Origin: Ectobius pallidus
Taxonomy: Eukaryota; Arthropoda; Insecta; Blattodea; Ectobiidae
NCBI GenBank assembly: GCA_964059195.1
Contig: CAXKWD010000001.1
Span: 214,652,484 to 214,716,483, forward strand
Length of the DNA: 64,000 bases
Direction of reading: 5' to 3'
Below the pieces are notes generated by a model. That model saw nothing but the letters and a program-made list of their open reading frames with translations. It was not told the origin of the DNA and did not search any database. The translations under genes and the position numbers were made by a program. This document shows, one piece after another, positions 54,487 to 64,000 of the stretch (positions are counted from its first letter, which is position 1; each line of letters starts with the position of its first letter).

Positions 54487-54627
54487 TGATGAAGAGGTAA
54501 AACTCGGAGAAAGAAGAACTATAGTTGCTGTTCTAGGGCTGGGAGGAAGGTTAAACACACACACACACAAAAGCTAAAGCTCTATTAGAAAGTGATGAAA
54601 GAGAAAAAGGAAGATTTATAAAATTGC

Positions 54628-54871
54628 ATGTCAGCCATTCTATGAAAAGTGAGCCTGAAGTGTCCAGACCGTAACAACCTTTTAATATTAATTAAAAATA
54701 TATGTCACCACTGAAAAATCATGAAATTAATTTTTATAATTAGTTCTTCAGTAGACTAATATTGAAAATTATTTTCACAATTTTTCAATGATGGCATATA
54801 TTTTTAATTAATATTAAAAGGTTGTTACGGTCAGGACACTTCAGGCTCACTTTCCGTAGAATGGCTGATAT
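54628..54871. repeat. Long near-perfect hairpin (foldback MITE)
   Basis: Two ~75-bp arms with only a few mismatches: 'tcagccattctatgaaaagt', 'gagcctgaagtgtccagacc', 'gtaacaaccttttaatatta' and their complement, around an 85-bp loop. TSD not found. Confidence 0.85.
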
Positions 54872-55168
54872 TCTACTTCAGCACCCATGAGCTGTGGATA
54901 CCTCTCACATTTATGTTGATGACTAGGGTAATTGCAGGACTCATTATTTGAATAACCTCTCAATACGTGCTTCGTCCACCGATTAGAGCTATGAAATAAT
55001 TATCGCAGGAAGGAACATTCATTAACTCTAATAAATTACTAGAATATATTAGCAGGTGTGATAAACAAATCGTACAGTCGTTTTAGAGAAAATCGACATA
55101 AATAACAAGTGATTGTGAAAACGAAGAGAAATTCGTTGCCACGTTTGGAATCCCAGCCCCGAAGGATG
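54872..55168. other. No gene seen; divergent HLN-2 piece
   Basis: 55060-55168 has 'acagtcgttttagagaaaat' and 'aaattcgttgccacgtttgg' in HLN-2 order. Confidence 0.45.
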
Positions 55169-55170
55169 TA

Positions 55171-55759
55171 CAGTAGAACTACAATTATCCGGATTAATTG
55201 GGACCAGGCCCGATCCGAAAAATCCGTATAATTGGACAAATCCAAAAAAAGGAGTAATTTATTTAAGAAATTAAATAGTAAAGTAAAAAAAAAAATGTGT
55301 CACTTCTTAAGCAAATTGTCCACAGTGAGTTTTTTTTATTTCGTTATTTTTTTTTTTTTATCGAGCTGTATTTACATTCCTTTTAGCTTCGAGGCTATAT
55401 CAGGAGTTCGGGATCTGTGTCTGTACAGTAGGGTAGGCCATGGAATTATTGCTTGTCAATTGTTTCTCTTATTGGTTTATTTAATGGAGCGAATTTCAAC
55501 TGATATTAATTTAAATGGAAACGATACAGGATGAAGTGGTGAGTATGATTCATGCTATGTAAATATCCAATTCGGCATTTGCCTTTACGGCTAGGGAAAC
55601 CATGGAAAAACCTATGTCAAATTAGCCGTTTTGCTGACAAACTATCGATTTTGCTTTTTCGCAAATAATCGGTTCTGAAAGAGGGATTCCCAATGCTCGC
55701 TGGTGCAAAACCACTTGAATAAGGACTCAAAGCGATCCGAATAATTTGGAGTTCTACTG
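55171..55759 (+). mobile_element. Pogo-type MITE, TA-flanked
   Basis: 589 bp; cagtagaactacaattatcc and complement of ataatttggagttctactg, flanked by TA (55169-70, 55760-61). Terminal pattern of pogo/Tigger-like elements. It contains repeat X1 copy 2 (55265-55530) and a reversed SINE-B tail (55540-55612). Confidence 0.87.
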
Positions 55760-56042
55760 TAAACCAAAATAAAATATGATTTAATGCACTCAAGTAAATT
55801 TCTTTACCCTAAGCATCGGCATTATACCTTTCTCATTTCACATGCTGATAGGGAATGAGAGACCGTATGTAGCCTACACTTGCTTCTAGTAGCCTACGTT
55901 AGTCTAGAGCAGTGTCCGGCAGATGCTGCAGTTGTGACGTAAGAGCCAGTCATCTCGCAAGAGCTTCCGAGAGAGAGCAGTTGAGTTGTATTGCTGTTAA
56001 TACGCATCAGCGCAGTGGCGTTCAGTGCAGCAGTAGAAATGT

Positions 56043-57425
56043 ATGGTAAATTTAGTGCATTCAAAGTAAAACTAGACTTATGAAAACGTCACCTCACCCT
56101 CGGAGACACGTCACATTTTCCAAAGTTGTCTACAGTATGTCATCGAATTACAGACATAAATAATTATGTGCAAATATTAGAAGAACTGGATCAGGAATTT
56201 GATTGCCGATTTCAAGATTTTGCAAACCTCCAATCCGATATTTGCATATTTGCGACGCCATTTTCTGTGGATATTGACAGTGTTTCAACGTCATTGCAAC
56301 TAGAAGTCATTGATTTGCAAAGTGATATTAAAATGAAAGACCGATTTCAAAACAAAAAGGATTTATCTATATTTTATAGAAGACTAGCATGTGCCCGTGG
56401 CTTCGACCGCGATCATTATTTTTCAAAAATTAAAAATTAAGATCATAATACTTAAATCATATTTATTAACAGCTAAATCACGTGGAGTAGGCTACATACC
56501 ACGATTAGATAGCGTCGCCTGATAAAAGCGACCGCAGATTCGAGTTCCTTAGCCCAGAAACCCCCTCACTAGTTTCGTCCAAATCGAACAATGTTTGGCC
56601 ATATTTAGGCCTATATTGAATATCCCTCTTCCGTGTAGGTTGAAAATTTCATACGTCTGCGGGCCTTGATATTCTAAACAAATGAATCGTCAAGGATGGA
56701 CTTACAAAATCAAGCGATCGCCCGCGATAATTATTTCAAAAATTAAAAATTAAGAGCATAATAGTTAAATCATTATATTTATTAACACCTAAATCACGTG
56801 GACTACATACCACGATTAGATAGCGTCGCCTGCTAAAGCGACCTCAGATTCGAGGTCCTTGGCCCAGAAAACCCCTGTATAGTGAGTTTCGTCCAAATCG
56901 AACAACGTTTGACCATATTTAGGCCTATATTGATTATCCCACTTATAATAATAATAATAATAATAATAATAATCCTCTTCGGGATTAGGTTGAAAATTTC
57001 ATATGTCTGCGTGCCTTGATATTAAAAACAAATGAATCGACCAGCGTGAGGTACAACATTCAAGCGATCGCGATGGTTTTATGTCCAAGGTATGACAAAA
57101 ATAGCCAAAGCCTACTGTAATTGATTTGACATTGAAATGTATTACTGAAAACTGATGCTTCGAAAACGAAAAAAATACACGTTTCTGCCCGTTTTTCACT
57201 CATAACTCACGAACGAAAGCAAAAATTAAAAATGCAATATGCCAGAAACCTTCCCGGGAATGTGCTTAACAACTTCCCAAAGTTTCATGGCGATCGGATG
57301 AATGGTGTAGTAATGCATAAAGGACAGACACACACACATACATTCATTTTTATATATAGAAGATTTCCCCAGGTAAGATTCCATCGATTACATATATTTG
57401 CTGCTATTCTCTGTCCCATTTAAGA
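56043..57425 (+). pseudogene. hAT transposase fragment (Buster/GTF2IRD2-like)
   Basis: 56043-56384 reads KFSAFKVKLDL, stop (TGA where W is usual), KRHLTLGDTSHFPKLSTVCH, then EELDQEFDCRFQDFANLQ, CIFATPFSVDIDSVSTSLQL and EVIDLQSDIKMKDRF. This matches the RNase H-insertion/C-terminal part of hAT transposases of the kind domesticated as GTF2IRD2/ZBED5. After the GCH dimer it resumes at 57361 as FPQVRFHRLHIFAAI, the segment before the hAT dimerisation motif. The C-terminal dimerisation block is not recognisable. TATAGAAGA at both sides of the dimer looks like a target duplication. Confidence 0.8.
56387..57352 (+). mobile_element. GCH dimer 2
   Basis: Short unit from 'ctagcatgtgcccgtggctt' to 'gtcaaggatggacttacaaa', then a second unit starting inside the GC block ('gatcgcccgcgataattatt') with (ATA)n at 56946, ending 'gcataaaggacagacacaca'. 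Flanked by TATAGAAGA (9 bp). The short unit ends at the same point as in dimer 1. Confidence 0.85.
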
Positions 57426-57427
57426 AC

Positions 57428-57788
57428 GATCCTGTTCAAAACAAAGAGGCGTGGCTGTCATAGCCCGCAGGTGAGAACGCACGTGTTCACCATGTTTAAT
57501 GCTAGTTTGTTTATTCTCAGTACAACTCATCCGCAGGGTCGTCGTGAACAATTAATCCTTTATGTTTTGTTTGCTAATTGATATACTATAATGATGACGA
57601 TGCCAGTGAGAGTTTGTTATTTCACGTGTAAATGTTGATATTATTATTGCATGAACTTACGAACACTCGTTAGCCACGCTCTGGTAATGGCGCATGCTAA
57701 TGATATTAACCAATCACGTTTTGTCACATGGTGCGAAATTTCCGCGAACTCTCTGTGAGTTCTCCTCCCCTTTGTTTTGACTAGGATC
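57428..57788 (-). mobile_element. Element Q, copy 2
   Basis: 361 bp, inverted relative to 33011..33379. Both copies keep 'aaccaatcacgtttt' and 'tatttcacgtgtaaat'. TSD not resolved. Confidence 0.82.
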
Positions 57789-58602
57789 AAACTAGAATGG
57801 GATCAATAATAGAATGTTGAGTATATTTGGATCGACGTAGGCCTATGTATGTGTTCTTTTCGTGTATGAAGGTCTACAAACCACAACATAGAAATCACCT
57901 ATCTGATCAGAACTTAAAAAATTCTTCGTTTGTGTGTTAGCCAGACTATGACGCCAAATATTGCAAAATCAGTGGACGAGAAAAGAGGGGAAAAAATCTC
58001 GACAATGCCTTCAGCTTGGGCACGATAGTGACACAAAGTAAGGGTGTGTATCACAAATCTGAATAGGCCTATAGGCTACTTTTCTCACAAAGGTGTATAG
58101 TTTAATTTGTATATTTTGTGTAGTTTGTATATTTTGTGTATTTTGTATATTTTGTATACTTTAACATTTTTTAGTTTCCGAGTAGACAAAGTTTTGCAGT
58201 ACTGCTTAAAGTATTCTCATGTTTTATGTATTTGTAGTTTTTAGCAGTTTCGGAGCCTCATTTAAATATGCGGACGCTTCCGCACCTGAATGTATTATGC
58301 ATTTCAGATTATTGTAAGTAGGGCCTATATTAAATTTCATTACAAACAAAACTGTTCTGTTACATTGATTTATCACAGTTGTACTCTTTTGTTTTCGTAC
58401 AAATGTATTGTAATTGTGCTATTCCCATACTTTCTACGAAAACGGAGCGCACTCTGTCAGTGCATAGACGTCGTACCGCCACTGGCCAGGAGAACCATTT
58501 CTCCACGCTGTGCTCAGTACGGAGATATTGCCGAGCAAAGAGCGTCGCTGCTCTGTAGTATGACGTCACGGAGCACGGATCATGCCGGTCACTGGTCTAG
58601 AG

Positions 58603-59188
58603 CCTACTCTTTAGATAATATATTAAAATTAATATAGCTATAAAATAACATGCCTTTTTTATTTTAAATTTACCCTATAGAGACGGAATGTAGCCTACAC
58701 TTGATTCTTGTATGTTATAGTGAAGGCCCTCTCTATCCAACCAAACTCAAGAATGCAATAAGCCTACTTAAGGGCGTGCTTTCTAAACTCATTTATACAG
58801 GCTTGGCTATTTCCATAGCATTTATTTCCGTTACATATGGTTCTGCAAGTTACTCCCCCCCATAAGACTGATTTTAATCCTTAAATTCATAATGTATCCT
58901 GTGGGATACAGTAGTTTGTTTTAAATTTGTGATATAATTATGGAAAAGAAATTGGAGGAAAAATTAATTTCATGTAAAATTTACAGAGTAGGGTACAAAA
59001 AATAAACTATGCATCTTATCATTGTGTTAACTGTTTTCTTTGCGGTCCGGCATGGGTTTGTACATTGTGTAAGAAACAGTCTCGTTTAAAAAAATTTCCA
59101 AACTACTCTCTCTCTGTTTACTTCGGCAGTGGATTTCAAAAAGTGTGTTAATGCCGAAAATATGAGGGTTGAATGCACAAGGTTCAGT
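58603..59188. other. No gene seen
   Basis: TAGCCTACACTTG(A/C)TTCT at 58691 also occurs at 55870 on the other side of the hAT transposon. Confidence 0.5.
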
Positions 59189-59189
59189 C

Positions 59190-59400
59190 ACACTTAGTAA
59201 CAATAATTACTAGGGCAAGGCATTTGATGATTTGGCATATTTTTGTATGAAGGTTGAAAGATAGAACGAATATAACATATAATAAATGTGTATCATGAAT
59301 TAATTGATTAGGACAAATTTTTTGCACTTTTTGTCATTTTCAAGAGATGTCTTTTTTCGGTCAATTTAGTATTTTTTTAATAGTTTAAAAAAAATAAAGT
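59190..59400 (+). repeat. Repeat X4, copy 1
   Basis: 'attactagggcaaggcattt', 'gatgatttggcatatttt', 'gtatgaaggttgaaagatag', 'aatgtgtatcatgaatt'. Copies at 60095 (+) and 62080 (-). Internal 'gtcattttcaagagatgtct' recalls the hAT K family. Confidence 0.7.
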
Positions 59401-60090
59401 GTTGCATTAGGCTGTATTTTGAATTTTTCATGATTATTTCTGTTTTTATTGCTTGTCTATTATAAGTTCACAAGCTAGTAACGTCCGCAGGAATCAAAGC
59501 AGACTTTCAGTATAACTGGTATATCAGAAGGACTTTCACTGTGTCACTCATTTGTGTATAAATGTTAAGTGAGGAATTTACTAGGGGGAATTTGATGGGC
59601 ATGCCAGTAGGAAGTAATTTTTTTTTTTCGAAAAGGGTGTCCAAGTAGTTAGTTAAATAAAAATTCATTTTTGTCATTTACCCTTAATAATTCTGGAAAC
59701 TGTTCTCAACTCACTGAAAAAAAGGACAGCACTAAAAAAAAGGGGCAATTAAAGGACTTTTTTAATAGTCGCCATTTTAAAGGACAGCCCTTTAATACTG
59801 TTTGTATAAAATTCGAATAATGGAACAGAAGTACATTGCCTCGTTGTTATTTCACTGAGTAAGGCAGAAAACAGTCTTTAATTCAGAATTTGTGGGTTAC
59901 ATAGGAAATATTTGTTCTCATTACTGATCCGGATTACTAGAGACATATTGTTACAGCGCCCACGGGGGGGGGGGGTGTAGAACTGCCCCTCATAAATCCA
60001 GGCAGTCTTTTCCTACAACACCCTTCTTCACCCAGCGCGATCTCGTTCCAACAGGAAGAATGTAGAGGCATTTGTTCTTTCAAAATTTGA
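59401..60090. other. No gene seen
   Basis: Contains A-runs near 59700-59740 and a G-run near 59964. Confidence 0.5.
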
Positions 60091-60094
60091 GCAG

Positions 60095-60190
60095 GTTAAG
60101 AAATGTTAGTAATTTCTAAAGCGAGGCATATGAAGATTGAAAGAATGCTCGAATACATACAAATGTGTATGATAAATTATTTTGGCTTTA
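60095..60190 (+). repeat. Repeat X4, copy 2 (fragment)
   Basis: 'gcgaggcatatgaagattga' and 'caaatgtgtatgataaatta'. Confidence 0.6.
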
Positions 60191-60198
60191 TTTAGTAC

Positions 60199-60815
60199 TA
60201 GCATGTGCCCGCGGCTTTGCCCGCGATAATTATTTCAAAAATTAAAAATTAAGAGCATAATAGTTAAATCATTATATTTATTAACACCTAAATCACGTGG
60301 ACTACATACCACGATTAGATAGCGTCGCCTGGTAAAAGCGACCTCAGATTCGAGTTCCTTGGCCCAGAATACCCCAGTACAGTGAGTTTCGTCCAAATCG
60401 AACACTGTTTGACCATATTTAGGCCTATCCTTCTTCCGTGTAGGTTGAAAATTTCATATGTCTACGGGCCTTGACATTCTAAACAAATGAATCGACCAGC
60501 GTGGGCTTACAACAATCTAGCGATCGCGATGCTTTTATTACCACGGTATGACAAAAATAGCCAAAGCCAACTGCAATTGATTTGACATTGAAATGTATTA
60601 CTGAAATCTGATGCTTCGACAGCGCTAAAATCACGTTTTCTGCCAGTTTTTCACTCACAACTCGAGAACGAAAGCTAAAATTAAAAATCCGGCTTCGATG
60701 CGCATACGCCCACCTTTCAGTCCATCTATGTTTAAAATTTCAGATCTCTGCGTTCACTAGATTTCGCTGGGAATCGTGGACAGACAGACAAACACGTCCT
60801 TTTATTATTTTAAGA
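60199..60815 (+). mobile_element. GCH copy, first of a tandem pair
   Basis: Full unit from 'tagcatgtgcccgcggcttt' to 'gacagacaaacacgtccttt'. Its 3' part ('cggcttcgatgcgcatacgc', 'aaaatttcagatctctgcgt') differs from dimers 1 and 2 and matches the next unit. Confidence 0.83.
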
Positions 60816-60816
60816 T

Positions 60817-61053
60817 AGCAAGTGCCCGCGGCTTCGCCCGCGATAATTATTTCAAAAATTAAAAATTAAGAGCATAATAGTTAAATCATTATATTAACAC
60901 CTAAATCATGTAGACTATATATCACGATTAGATAGCGTCACCTGGTAAAAGCGACCTCAGATTCGAGTTCCTTGGCCCAGAAAACCCCTGTATAGTGAGT
61001 TTTGTCCAAATCGAACAACGTTTGACCATATTTAGGCTAATATTGATTATCCC

Positions 61054-61135
<82 letters not shown>

Positions 61136-61545
61136 CCTCCTCCTCCTCCTCTTCGGTGTAGGTTGAAAATTTCATATTATGTTTGCGTGCCTTGACATTA
61201 AAAACAAATGAATCGACCAGTGTGAGCTACAACATTCAAGAGATCGCGATGCTTTTATGTCGAAGGAATGACAAAAATAGCCAAAGCCTAGTGTAATTGA
61301 TTTGTTTTATTGAAAACTCATGCATCGAAAACGAAATAAATACACGTTTTCTGCCCGTTTTTCACTCGTAACTCACGAACGAAAGCGAAAATTAAAATTC
61401 CGGCTTCGAGGTGCACATTCCGACCCTTTAGTCCATCTATGTTTAAAATTTCAGATCTCTGCGTTCGGTAGATTTCGCTGGGCATCGCGGACAGACAGAC
61501 AGACAGACAGATAGAAAGACAGACACTTCCTTTTATTAATATAGA
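60817..61545 (+). mobile_element. GCH copy, second of a tandem pair
   Basis: From 'agcaagtgcccgcggcttcg' to 'cttccttttattaatataga', with a long (TAA)n and (TCC)n at 61053-61150 and a gacagacagacagac tract near 61490. Confidence 0.85.
61053..61150 (+). repeat. (TAA)n(TCC)n compound microsatellite
   Basis: About 25 taa units with one interruption, then five cctcct-type units, inside GCH. Confidence 0.95.
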
Positions 61546-61694
61546 TATTTTATCACTTCAAGAAAAAGGAAATTTTGTGGTATTTTTAGACCATTTGCGA
61601 CATTATTGTACTAGGAATATAGTTTTTATAAAATGTATACAAATAACTTAATGTTAAGGTAGAAGTTAAGTGTAGACTCAAATCAGGAAATGCC

Positions 61695-62025
61695 TGTTTA
61701 TTTATACAGTTCAGAAACTCTTATCTTCTCATCTTCTCATCTTCTGTCCAGAAATCTATCGGTTGTATTACATGGATGTGAGACATGGTCGCTTACTCTT
61801 CGGAAAGAACATAACGGGAGAGTGTTTGAAAACCGAGGGCTTAGGGAAATATTTGGGCCTGAGAGACGAAAATGGGGACTGGAGAAAACTGCAGAACGAC
61901 GAGCTTCATGACCTGTACTTCTTCACCGGATACAGTAAGGGTAATTAAATCACGGAGGATGAAATGGGCTGGACATGTTGCACGCATGGGGGAGGAAAGA
62001 CATATCTCAAAAGTATTGACTAGAA
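61695..62025 (+). pseudogene. LINE 3' fragment with internal deletion
   Basis: SSHLLSRNL joins directly to SVVLHGCETWSLTLRKEHNG, then NRGLREIFGPERRKWGLEK and, frameshifted, SRRMKWAGHVARMGE. Same LINE family as at 13868, with the IKIYKTIILP segment deleted. Ends abruptly at 62025. Confidence 0.82.
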
Positions 62026-62079
62026 TTTGTACATTGAAAAGCTCCTCTCTACCTCCACCGAAACGTGACCTAATAATAC

Positions 62080-62345
62080 CAGAAAAAGACCGAAAATGCC
62101 CTAAAATGACCTAAAAATTGCAAACAAATGATCTAGGCCTATCTCTTAAAAATGACGAAAAATTCAAAATAAGATTTAAAAATGCAAAAACAAATTGCCC
62201 TTATTCAATAAATTATTTCATGGTACACATTTATACATCTATATATATATATATTCGAGCTATCTTTTAACCTTCATATAAAGAATGGGCAAAATCATCA
62301 AATGCCTTGCCCTAGTAATTACAATATACTCACTAATAAATGTAA
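62080..62345 (-). repeat. Repeat X4, copy 3
   Basis: Reverse of 59190-59400, extended by 'gaaaatgccctaaaatgacc'. Contains TAGGCCTA at 62137, absent from copy 1. Confidence 0.7.
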
Positions 62346-62374
62346 TTATTAAGTATTAATTAAATAGTCATTAT

Positions 62375-63238
62375 CAGGGCCCTGTTTCTGATGGCCTAAA
62401 ATTGTTTGAAAAGTGACGTACAAAATGGCTCTAAATTTTAATGAAAATGACTTAATAATTATAAAGAATTACCTAAAAACTGATATTTTATTTATAGCAA
62501 ACAATTATTGTACACACAAAGTTATAGACTAATTTGTACATAATTGTAAGAACTATAAATGCAGAAACGATGTTGTAGGTCTAAAAACTTTGTTCTTTGT
62601 TTGTGATTGGAGCATTTGAGAAGAAAAGAAAAAAATTGCTCTTAAAGTAAATCCTACAAAAAGTTGAATTATAGCAACCTAGTAATTTATTTAAATATTA
62701 CCCGTATGGGGGAAAAAAAAGCTTGTAAATGACCTCCGATTGTCTGAAAGGTCTGCCGGACTATATTATTGTTTATTGAGGGTAAATAGTAGTTTGCACT
62801 CTCAAATCCAAGCAGGTGGCAGACTCTGGTGCCAAGTCAATCTAATAACAGTAATATAATACACAATTTTGGCGTTTCTTTGATTCTCGTTTCTGACTGA
62901 GACATGATAACACTTCAACACCGAGTGTGTCTTTCTTGCATTAAAGTAACAACACTTCAAAGCCAGCACCGCTGGGGACTACAAAAAAAGTTAATACACT
63001 GAATGTAAATGCAAGAAAATGACTAAATAAGGAAGCAAATGACATGAAAATTACAAAATAATGACACAAAATCGAAGTAAATGCCCTAATAATATAAATT
63101 TGCATAAAACGACAAAAAAAGACCGAATAAAAGTGCATTTCTTATAATATAGAGGCCATGATTAAAATGTATCTACAAGTTGGCAATGTCTATGCAGCAT
63201 CAACAAAAAGATGACATGTCATTAGAATACGGGCCCTG
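62375..63238 (-). mobile_element. hAT-type MITE, family K, copy 3
   Basis: 864 bp; cagggccctgtttctgatgg and complement of gtcattagaatacgggccctg; TSD gtcattat / gtcattag (7 of 8). Opposite orientation to copy 1; ~275 bp (62730-62985) replaces ~85 bp of copy 1. Confidence 0.9.
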
Positions 63239-63239
63239 G

Positions 63240-63676
63240 TCATTAGAAATGCACTTCGTGATTTGGAACTCCGCTAGATAAACTCCTCACGACGTGAATT
63301 TATCAGTAATTTCAGTCACTGAATAAAGACATTTGGGTCAAAATCTTTGTATCAATCAGGAATATGGTTTACACGCGAAATGTGACTGAAACAGCTGAGG
63401 AAATTTAAGCTGAATTTAGTTTTAAATCCACTTGAGTTTACTCTAGCTAAAAGTTCATGTTACCTTTTAAACCTTTGACCACATACCCTTTCATCTGTAG
63501 TTTATTTATCTCGAAAGCTGTAACGAAATGCTAGTCTACAAACAGAAACATGTTGCAGGTTTTTAATTCTAGGAAAAGAAACAAACCACTCAACACGAGC
63601 TCTTTTATATTGCATGGAGATGTGGGCACCATTTCTATTATCTTCCTAAGTAATTTTAATAACGAGGCGTGTTATA
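63240..63676. other. No gene seen
   Basis: No motif recognised. Confidence 0.5.
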
Positions 63677-63693
63677 AATATAGCCGGTCTCTT

Positions 63694-63897
63694 AGCCTGT
63701 ATCTGAGGCTTGCAGTATCGGAGTCGTGGTGAAGGAGACCGCGAGATCGAAACCCGCGTTGGGAAAAAGTGTGTACAAGTAGAGTAAGAAAACAGAAAAA
63801 AAAGTTAACGGAAAAATTAGAGAGAAATTCTTCTTATTTCCCTTGGTTTAAACTCTCCCTTTGTAAGGGTTTTTATGCGGCCAAAGCAGCCCGGGCC

Positions 63898-63942
<45 letters not shown>

Positions 63943-63950
63943 GCAGCTGG
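63694..63950 (+). mobile_element. SINE-E with 14-bp TSD
   Basis: 257 bp between atagccggtctctt (63680-63693) and ataaccggtctctt (63951-63964), one mismatch. tRNA-like head with B-box-like 'gcgagatcgaaacccgcg'; 3' (AAT)n tail of about 13 units plus 'aaagcagctgg'. Confidence 0.75.
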
Positions 63951-64000
63951 ATAACCGGTCTCTTTCAACGAAAATCAGGGTGACGCAGCGGGAATTTGTC

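Larger units (their letters stand above)
55910..58594 (+). mobile_element. Decayed 2.7-kb hAT transposon with perfect TSD
   Basis: TIR-like ends cagtgtccggcagatgc and complement of gatcatgccggtcactg, flanked by perfect 8-bp gtctagag (55902-55909, 58595-58602). It contains transposase coding relics (next entry) and two later insertions: a GCH dimer (about 56387-57352) and element Q (57428..57788). The only element here with both hAT ends and hAT coding sequence. Confidence 0.88.

Noticed and set aside
60995..61195. Poly-Ile/Asn/Pro frame
   Set aside because: Translation of (TAA)n and (TCC)n in a GCH element.
1..64000. LTR retrotransposons or endogenous virus remnants
   Set aside because: No paired LTRs, primer-binding sites or gag/pol motifs were noticed by eye; a profile search could still find old ones.

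Overview
The window is AT-rich, repeat-saturated animal DNA with no dense coding. It looks like part of a large insect genome. The only host exon I can identify is a neuropeptide F (NPF) precursor exon on the minus strand (17989..18166). Its peptide core, LKYLQELDRYYSQVARPR, is the form found in hemimetabolous insects. With the type of LINE relics present (YGCETW ... MKWAGHVARM C-termini), a polyneopteran such as a cockroach is a reasonable guess but is not proven. There are no bacterial operons, rRNA genes, CRISPR arrays or LTR elements that I can see. The other NPF exons were not found, so much of the window may be NPF intron and flanking DNA.

The rest is a layered graveyard of mobile elements. 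By position: 1-13 kb holds SINE pieces, Helentron-like copies, hAT-type MITEs, decayed Tc1/mariner C-termini and a triplicated satellite-like block. 13-20 kb holds LINE and SINE copies, a mariner foldback and the NPF exon, which sits between a hAT MITE on its downstream side and a Harbinger-type MITE nested in a Helentron-like element on its upstream side. 20-30 kb holds a tandem dimer of the second Helentron-like family, a LINE split by a 768-bp TIR element, more hAT MITEs and a minisatellite palindrome with a deleted mariner at its centre. 30-46 kb holds a mariner with nested elements, a hAT MITE containing a tRNA-like unit, LINE C-termini and a five-unit Helentron-like copy inserted into a mariner foldback. 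46-64 kb is dominated by the 'GC-hairpin' family (cccgcggcttcgcccgcg ends), often as dimers, plus a 2.7-kb decayed hAT with transposase relics and a SINE-rich end.

Family names (HLN-1, HLN-2, GCH, SINE-A to E, X1 and so on) are local labels given here. Classification rests on terminal motifs, target-site duplications (TSDs) read directly from the sequence, and recognisable protein remnants. Several insertions have perfect TSDs, and in some cases a related copy shows the empty site.

The most unusual signal is base-level. The octamer TAGGCCTA, with its relatives TAGGCTA and TAGCCTA, is far commoner than composition predicts. Where repeat copies can be compared, these motifs appear as clean 5- or 6-bp insertions exactly at a TA dinucleotide. 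This looks like the footprint of a cut-and-paste transposon or an undescribed micro-insertion process.
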